Position numbers and translations under genes: made by a program
Shown here: in pieces, positions 56,268-64,000 of the stretch
How positions within the stretch are numbered: position 1 is the stretch's first letter
How the letters are laid out: each line of letters opens with the position of its first letter
Origin: Periplaneta americana
Lineage: Eukaryota; Arthropoda; Insecta; Blattodea; Blattidae
DNA: 64,000 nt
Direction of reading: 5' to 3'
Assembly (NCBI RefSeq): GCF_040183065.1
Contig: NC_091123.1
Location: 7,088,501 to 7,152,500 of the forward strand
The notes under the pieces: model-generated
Seen by the model: the letters and a program-made list of their open reading frames with translations, nothing else
What the model was told of the DNA's origin: nothing
The model's database searches: none

Positions 56268-59200
56268 CATTACGTCAACGTGAAAAAGTTTACCAGGTAT
56301 GGAATTTACAGATGATGCTTTCCGAATTATAATTATTGATGTTTTCTGAATTAAACTGACGCTTCCTGAATTATAGCTGATCAATCTGAATTACATCTGA
56401 TGTTTTCTGATTTAAAATTGAAAGATTTGAATTACATCCCAACTTTTCTGAAATTCACTTGATTAATCTGAAATACAATTCATCTTTTCTGAATTACAGC
56501 TGGAAAAGGTGTACAGAGGCACCAAAAGCAACTTGCCTGCTTCTAAAACTATTGAAAGTTTTAACAACTGACTGTGTTAGCTACGAAATTAAAAATTTGA
56601 GTTACATACATCGTAATGTGGTTATGTAGAACGAAGAATATGAGTCTTGTAGGTAATCTGTAAATGTTTTTTTTTTAATTATGATTTAGTTTATCTGTTG
56701 AACATGATAAAAACTGAGATAATATATAAATTGCTAATGTAGAATTACGAACTCAACTAGATTAATAAGATGAAGTTTGAAAGTGCTTGAAAGTGAAAAT
56801 GTTTCATATCTGTTGAGAATGACATACTTTAGAAAAACTTAAAGGTTCTCTTATTGATACCCACTAATCTATTTCATTTGTTTATCAGCATCACAACTGA
56901 AGATGACATTCATGTCTCATAACAGGCTTGTACCTGGCAAGAAATTCAGAGAGGAAACTTAAATATTCGAGTCTTCATTTAAGTGGTTAGAATGAGACAT
57001 TAAATCTTAAGATCACGGGTTCAAACACAGCTAAGGGTACAGATTTTCAAGGGAATAAAAAACCAGAAAGTTATTTTCTTCGAAAGGAAAAAAATTATTA
57101 TATAGAGTTAAGTAAAAAAAAATAAAAAGTTCCTGAATGAGAGGGGTCCATCCAAAATTCATCGGTCGTTTCTCACTCACGTCAAATTCAACTGTACAAG
57201 TCATTATCCTTGTTTATCACTCTACCAGTGAAGGCAATAAATTTCCCCTTATAGATGCCTCCATAGTAGGTATGGAATTCAAAGCTGCTGAAGTCTAATA
57301 ATGTCAAAGCAAACAATGTTTATAGAAAATGAATGAATCAATCAATCAATCCATCTAGCAGTTCAATTTGGAAATGTTGGTCACTTCCCTTCATCTGGAA
57401 TTTTAACCAGGGTGCAAAGATCTTTTCCTCTTCGCCCTGCCACTGAATTTTGCTAAGCAAATTTATGAATATGTAGGCCTACACCTTCAGACATAATTAT
57501 ATTAATAACTATTGTCCACAGCTGTCTTCAATATTGTTTTTCAGCTATTCCCGTTACCATGGAAACAACTGAAATTAATTTGTTTTCGTTGTATGTCACA
57601 AAATAACTTCTGTCAGATCTGTTTATAAATTTCCAATCATTAAACATGCATCGGTTTACAAATGTTCTTGCGACAATACTGATGCGACAGTCATTTTGAA
57701 CAATTTTGTAATTTTTTCCCAATATAATATCTTCATAATATTTGAATAATTTGCTATACAACCATCAAAATTAAAAAAAAAATACATTTCACATTGAGGT
57801 TCTTTGAAGTCCTCATTTCTTCGAGATCATTATATCTCGATAGTTAGGCCTATTCTGAAACATCCTGTGTGTATATCTTAGTTTTAAAGAATTTTAATGC
57901 TCAGAAATTAACATTAGTCATTGGTTTTCGTGTTGTCTAGAATGTAACAATTTTAAATACAGCTTTTCAATGCTATGCAATGGGAGTCATCTCTCTGTGG
58001 GAAAATAAAAAATCGCACACTGGTTTCAATATCATTCCAGAAGATAAATATTTTGAATTTAATAAATTTTTATCATTGTGATCATAGATAGTGGTACCAG
58101 AATGCAGCTGAAGTGACTAATTTTAAGATATCTCAGCTAGCAGGAAAAGAGAAAAATCTGCCAGCCTGGATGACTTTATAATCAAAACAACAGGAATTCA
58201 AGATAGAAGACTAGCACAATGCTGAAGACTGTCAATGTTATGATCTCAGATGAGGATGTAATAAACCATGCAACTAAATGAAGTTATATAAAAGCTTTAC
58301 ACGAACTTCCTACCAGAAATTTTAAGAAACTTAAATGTCACATGGAATTTTACAAACTGAAGTTGCTATACTATATGGAGAAAGTATCTGTCTCAAGTAA
58401 AGTACAGCAGTATCACAGCATTTGCATGGAGGGACTTACAAATACAACTCCCTTTACCTTAATATAAGCTGATTTGAGGCGTAATTTCTACAACTGAAAC
58501 AGCACGCCTAATACTATCGTCTCGCATTGAAAGATTCTATAATATTTTAAATCATACTTTCAAAGAAAAGCTTAAAAAATTTAATTTGATAAAAATTTCA
58601 TTTAAATTCACAATGTATATACAAATACTTGCCCTTTCTGAAATTCTGATCCCCCCTCACATGAATATGCAGTTTTGAAAAGACTAACAGAAAAATATGG
58701 AGAGCCTGAAAAACACTACACTCTCAAATTGGCACTAGTAATCTACAGCATATTCTGTACGTTTAAATTGCAATCACGAACATGACTTGCCATCAAAGAT
58801 CAAACACCAACTGTAACAAGAAGAAGATACGCTTCTGGGATCGCCAATTTTGATGATATCATTTCTGGTAAAAGTTAATATCAAACGAGATAGAGCAAAG
58901 CTAAATTGTACAATGTCCAAAAACTGCACAGCTATTTGCAGTGGAAAATTGTAATCTCCAGCTTTTTTCTTCTTTAGTTTTCTGTCTGTGAATACTTCTC
59001 TGATGACCCAAGTTGAGCAAGGAATGTTGTTTGTCACACAGCAAGTACTTGTGAAAATCCACAAAAGACAGAAGTCTTAAATTAAATTTTACGAACATAA
59101 TTTCCTCTACTGAACTCCACACAAAGACGATTTCTCTATTTAATCTATTGAGAACTGATGAGAGAGAAAAATGATTTTCTCTAACGCCTGGCCAGATATG

Positions 59201-59389
59201 CACATAAACAGCAGGATATGTTCGGCGAAATCCGGACTAAGAGATAGAAACATGCCTCTGAATGTAAACACATGGTAAGAATATTGCTGAGACAGTAACA
59301 CTCACAATAGATCACTACACTATGGAAAGAAGCAACATCTCTCTTCCTCTATTGCTTTAAACATACATGATACACCAAAAATTCTAAAC
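56268..59389. other. Unassigned intergenic stretch
   Basis: At 56,330-56,510 a loose repeat of TTTTCTGAATTA(C/A)A and GATTAATCTGAA motifs occurs about eight times. A B-box-like GGGTTCAAACACAGC is at about 57,018. Otherwise short frames only (58,774-59,203 minus, about 100 codons, no motif). Confidence 0.35.
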
Positions 59390-59650
59390 ATAGCAAAAAA
59401 AGATTGGTCCAGAGAGCATCTGTTTTGGTGCAGCGATAATTCATTTAACATGTTTCTTAATTGCAATTGTATTTAATATAATTAAAATGCAACCATTTAG
59501 GTTCAGGGAGCATACAGTTTGGTGCAAGGATAATTTTAACATGTTTCTTAACTGCTACTGTATTCAAATATATGGTCCAAAGAGCATCCGTTTTTAGTGC
59601 AAGGATAATTCATTTAACATGTTTCTAAATTAGTCCTGAATACATTCTTT
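59390..59650 (-). mobile_element. Helitron-derived fragment with three tandem units
   Basis: On the minus strand AAGAAACATGTTAAATGAATT...TTGCACCAAA...GATGCTCT(C/T)TGGACCA repeats three times. The same unit occurs about twice in the Helitron at 26,445-26,600. The terminal hairpin/CTAG end is not present. Confidence 0.65.
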
Positions 59651-59658
59651 AATTAGTC

Positions 59659-59799
59659 ATTCAAAATCAATGTTAAGATAAATTTTTGTGTTGAACTCAT
59701 TGTGCATTCAAAATCGATGTTAAGATAAATTTTTGTGTTGAACTCATTGTGCATTCAAAATCGATGTTAAGATAAATTTTTGTGTTGAACTCATTGTGC
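59659..59799. repeat. 47-bp tandem repeat, three units
   Basis: Units starting ATTCAAAATC(A/G)ATGTTAAG at 59,659, 59,706 and 59,753; units 2 and 3 are identical and unit 1 has one substitution. Confidence 0.95.
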
Positions 59800-60084
59800 A
59801 TCTTTGCTTACGTAAATAAAGACAAATGAAAATTAACATGGCACATAAACATTATTTAATATTCATTGTTCTTAATGATTTTGGGATTAGAAAATAACAA
59901 TAAAATAGAAATTACATATCATGAACGTATAATAAACAGTAAGTAGAAGATGTATTTAATAAAAAATGTGTACCTCACAGAAAAATTATTAATTCAGCAA
60001 CATCAGCAGATTGTACAATATGGCTTTGCTATACTTCGCTTTAGAGTATTAAGCACCAAAACTAATTTTACTTAATATTTGAGG

Positions 60085-60340
60085 AGAAAAATTTGCTCCA
60101 ACGCCAGGGATCGAACCCGGGTCCTTGGTTCTATGTACCAAGCACTCTGACCACTGAGCTACGCCGAATTCAATCCACAGCACTGGATCGAACCTTCCTC
60201 CTTCGATGTTTCCCTTTGTGGCCTGACTCCAAGTTAGGCATATATATGTTGACGTATATGTCCATTGTCAACTGCCATTATACTAGGAGCGCACTCAGCT
60301 GAGTGACTTGTTGGCCGGGAATCCGCAGTTATTAATGCAC
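60085..60340 (-). mobile_element. Group C tRNA-related repeat, copy 2
   Basis: On the minus strand GCGTAGCTCAGTGGTCAGAG and B box GGGTTCGATCCCTGG form a tRNA-like unit near the 3' end. It is preceded by the same approximately 170-bp unit as at 13,346, with GGCCACAAAGGGAAAC and GAGCGCTCCT-like landmarks. Better preserved than copy 1. Confidence 0.8.
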
Positions 60341-62838
60341 TGCTAGCTATGAGAATATTAAGTGTCAATATTACAGATAAATTCTGTAGGACAAATTAAT
60401 ATATTCATAATATTATCAAAACTAATGATACCAAAGGTTTACCCCCTTCTTGTAAGGAAATTAAGTTTAGAGACATCAACTAAAGTAGAAGTAGATTGCA
60501 CAGGTGAATGTTACTTCTGATTTATTATATAAAATGATCTTCAAAATGTTATGGACCAGATATGAATGAAAAATTTTATATTTAGTGGACTGTTAGGCAA
60601 AGGTCAAACATCAGTTTTCCAAAATGGAGACCTGGGTTAAATTCCTTGAAAGTCCAAATTGGATTTGTGGTAAAGAAAAAGTTTGATTTTCCTGGTGAAC
60701 TAACATTCCTATTGCCATGATCTCGTTATTTATCCATTAATTAATTAAATAATCAACCACCATCATCAACTTAGTGCAACGTGGATTCACATGTATGTAA
60801 GAAACCGTGGACAACATCAAGACAGGAAAGTTATCTAGATTTTCAACATGTTATTGCTAAAGGGGGATAGTTTGGTAAAGATAGATAAACCAAATACCCA
60901 CTTTTCGATTTTAAAAACTTCAAGAAATTTGCACAACAATGTTTTTACGCAGCATTAGAAATATAGATATATTCAAAACAGTGACAATTCCTATCACATA
61001 CTTCATTGAAGTCTACAATAATTACAACTAACGCTGAAATGTTAAGAAGTGAATGTACTGTTACTTAATATTGAGACAAACTGCGTATTTTTAGCGTTTT
61101 CAAGACATGATTACAAAAACATTTATGACAGTAAAACATCCACACATAAAGCACTTAAAAAATGCAATATCTTGGCAACAAATCACAAGAGCCTAGCAAT
61201 TTAATAATCACATTATTGTGCTTTATTTCATTTATCACTGAAGTCGAATACAGAAAATGCAGTACAGTACCATTGCTGTTAGATTGGGTTCGGGAAAGAA
61301 AATGACAGAAAAGTAAAAATATTTTTATTTACACAAGGAGGGACTAAGGAACAAAGTTTTTTCGGAAAACTCCTCGAGGTAAAAGTGGGAACAATAGAAG
61401 AACGAGTTTATTTAACTACCATTTGGGTTACATCCTGTATTAATCTTCTATTACTGAGTCAATATAATCACAAAAGGCATTGTAAATTACACGACAGAAT
61501 ACATGCAAAATTTCTGTCTATATTTTCTCTTATAGCTTTGTCAAATTTGTTGACACATACAATATATTTTTGGATTACATCTCTGAATGTTATTTCTCTG
61601 TCTTGACAGTCTTGGACATTTAAACCTCTATTTCCATATTTCCATACAATTTACAGTGTCATGTAGCCATGTCTTGTAGAATTTTTTCAGCCATCTCTCT
61701 TCTGGAATTCCCAATATGTGACCAAACCAATTAAGTTTTCTTGTTTCAATCCACGTCAAAACAGTTAATGATTGAAAAAAAAAAAATTAAATGTCTACAA
61801 GACGAAATTACAAAAATTCAGACTTTCATGTTAACTATTAATCGCAAATACTGCTAAAAATAACTACAATTAAAATGTAACTGATAACTTTATCGAGAAT
61901 CACAGATACTCAGCATCCAATCTCAGGATATCCAGTTTAATTATTATAATATTAGTCTGTTCGATATTAAAGCAATTACAAAATCTCATATTACACTTTT
62001 TCGTAAAAGCTCAGATGTTTGTTTTTATACGTAATTTTTTTGTATAGCTCACGCCAGAAACGATTACTGAAAACCAATGGTGGTGTTGCTGTCTGTTTTG
62101 ACGTGTGTATGTAGGCATGCCAAGAGGAGAGAGGTGCAAGCCGATGGAAGTACTGTCTCTTCCAAGAAGATGAACAAATGAGGACATCGCTGTGGAAATA
62201 AAGAACGTAGGAAGAGAAAAATTCGAAGCTAATTAAATGCGCAACATATGTTTACGAAGAAATAATAATACCATGCGATACAAGACACGTATTCACATGC
62301 AATGGAACAAACTGAAGTCGTAATGTAACTATCACAACGCAAGACTGATTCTATCGATGTCATTTCTCTTCTGACTGTACTCTTGAATATCATTCAAGCT
62401 ATCTCGTGACCTTTCCTGTCGCCCGTTCTTCTTTATCGCAGTGTTTGATTCGCATTCCTTCCGTCGGTAATCCGTACTTGCAAGACCTATACAACATGGC
62501 GATGGAGATATCGCTTTTATATCGTGTGTTAGCAATCTAGCTACAGAGAAGTTTTGTAATTTTCCTCGATATCAGAATGTGCAAGTTACAGCACGAAAAG
62601 TAAACTAAAACATCCGCTGTTATATAGCTGCACTGCTAAAAAAATGAAGCATTAGGGGCGCCCAGAATGACTACTCTAATTTATAGGACTCTTTGTAACA
62701 TTCCAGACTTTGGAATATTCTTCCGGGCCCTGAACTCGCATTTATCACGACTTGTGATTGTTACTTATGCATGACATATGCAGTATAACTCACACTACGA
62801 AATTTCTGTCCATTGTACCTAGCAGTTTAAATGACACT
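60341..62838. other. Unassigned, with LINE trace at 61,670-61,750
   Basis: On the minus strand about 61,750-61,665 encodes ETRKLNWFGHILGIPEERWL, resembling the post-RT WxGHxxRM block of LINE ORF2 proteins; only about 30 residues remain. The rest shows no gene. GC rises modestly at 62,380-62,500. Confidence 0.4.
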
Positions 62839-62850
62839 AACACCCTACTT

Positions 62851-63109
62851 GTTCACACCTGTGGAGTAATGGTCAGTGCATCTGGCTGCGAAACCAGGTG
62901 GCCCGGGTTCTAATCTCGGTTGTGGCAAGTTACCTGGTTGAGGTTTTTTCCGGGGTTTTCCCTCAACCCAATACGAGCAAATGCTGAGTAACTTTCGGTG
63001 CTGGACCCCGGACTCATTCCAACAGCATTATCACCTTCATTTCATTCAGACGCTAAATAACCTAGATGTTGATACAGCATCATAAAATAACTCAATAAAA
63101 TAAAAAAAA
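62851..63109 (+). mobile_element. tRNA-derived SINE, group A copy 4
   Basis: A full-length group A copy with a mutated B box (GGTTCTAATCTC). TSD ACAC(C/T)CTACTT is at 62,840-62,850 and 63,110-63,120. Confidence 0.92.
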
Positions 63110-63120
63110 ACACTCTACTT

Positions 63121-64000
63121 TCATTTCACACATTTTCACAGTGCTAATAAATTATTTTATTCCACCATGAAACAGGATCCCCTCCTGTACAAAACACAGA
63201 TGTGAACATGTTCAATGCCAACCAACAGATGGTACTGCACAGCAACTTTCACAGACGACTTCATTCTTGAGATAGTTATTTTTATTATTGCAAATTGTAA
63301 GCTCACATATTTAAATGTAAGCACTAATCTGTAACCATTTCGCCTAGCCATAAAAAAATATTACCATCCAACGCTTTTTGGGGTTACCTAAAAGATGTAA
63401 CTTACACAGCTGCCAGCGCCTCAACTCCTGCAAGGCTGGAGGATCAGTGAAGTGCAGCAGAATAGTTACCATGCACCAAAATCACAACCATAGAAAGACT
63501 CCAAAAAGTAACACCATCACAAAAAAAATCTTACTGCTAAAATCAATATCACACAAATAACAATCACCAGTTTAGATCATTCAGATCACAACTAGTTGCG
63601 TAGTACTGCATTTCTTTCAAGTCCAAAATCAATTCTCAGTGCCACATGACCAAAGCCACTCTCAAACTGAACTTCAAAACCTTAAGGACACTTGATACAG
63701 ATTGCCAGCTGTTCAGTATGCTTTATCTTATCTCAAAAGAAATTAAATTTCTCCAGAACTATAGCAAATTCGTAAGTAAAATTTTTACAAATCATAAAAC
63801 AGACCTTGCTGTGTTGATTGATACTCACAATAAGTAACTAGAACTATTTTCTTTCACTTGATAATAAATTAAACACTGGCGTGAAAATGTCTGAAATTTT
63901 TTTTTTCTTCTAGTATCATTTCCTCTGAAACTATTTTTCAGAATTTAATGAAATTGTATACCAGTACACACATTGTTTATTAATAGTTTGACATTGGACA
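63121..64000. other. Unassigned stretch to window end
   Basis: Short frames of 60-64 codons with no motif recognised and no repeat seen. Confidence 0.35.

Overview
This is AT-rich, repeat-dense animal nuclear DNA. The tRNA-derived SINEs, the non-LTR retrotransposon with a tetranucleotide (AAGT)n tail and the mix of short inverted-repeat DNA transposons look like a polyneopteran insect. From memory of the repeat families my first guess is a cockroach (Blattodea, Periplaneta-like); no search was run, so that name is inference. There is no rRNA, no true tRNA gene, no CRISPR array and no bacterial-type operon.

The one host gene I can assemble completely lies at 39,219-48,508 (+). Five coding exons join in frame across phase-matched introns into a 258-residue protein with two C2H2 zinc fingers, a basic Cys/His-rich segment and an acidic C-terminus with a SUMO-type motif. 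One of its introns uses a GC-AG splice pair. Its introns are full of transposons, including an antisense R2-like retrotransposon remnant. Two weaker host exons are on the minus strand: a signal-peptide first exon at 32,669-32,723 and a possible SLC17/MFS transporter segment near 18,202-18,291.

Most other recognisable sequence is mobile DNA. I separate five tRNA-related SINE groups, called A to E here. A is at 21, 970, 7,861 and 62,851; B at 373, 2,278, 20,896 and 29,863; C at 13,346 and 60,085; D at 35,990 and 42,699; E at 2,000 and 2,690. Several retain target-site duplications (TSDs). One LINE family with an (AAGT)n tail is at 13,690, 19,777, 33,424, 36,437 and 36,971; two of these are internally deleted copies joining the 5' region to the 3' end. 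Other LINE remnants are at 28,565, 31,716, 37,652 and 61,670. DNA elements include three hAT elements with 8-bp TSDs (12,674; 21,699; 33,206), two Harbinger-like elements, piggyBac-like TTAA elements, a Tc1-like element with long inverted repeats, a mariner remnant, a Helitron, and several families of miniature inverted-repeat elements (MITEs).

The least familiar object is a family present three times (9,124; 16,506; 41,665). It has short inverted repeats, an external stem-loop of about 110 bp, and a short conserved peptide matching the C-terminal Tyr motif of tyrosine recombinases (Crypton/DIRS-like). A second element with the same inverted-repeat plus external-hairpin layout lies at 24,350-25,160 in the opposite orientation. 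Nesting is extensive: a LINE and a Harbinger-like MITE sit in the hAT at 33,206; a TA-flanked 2.3-kb element sits in a MITE at 3,942; one LINE copy sits in another at 36,437-37,650.
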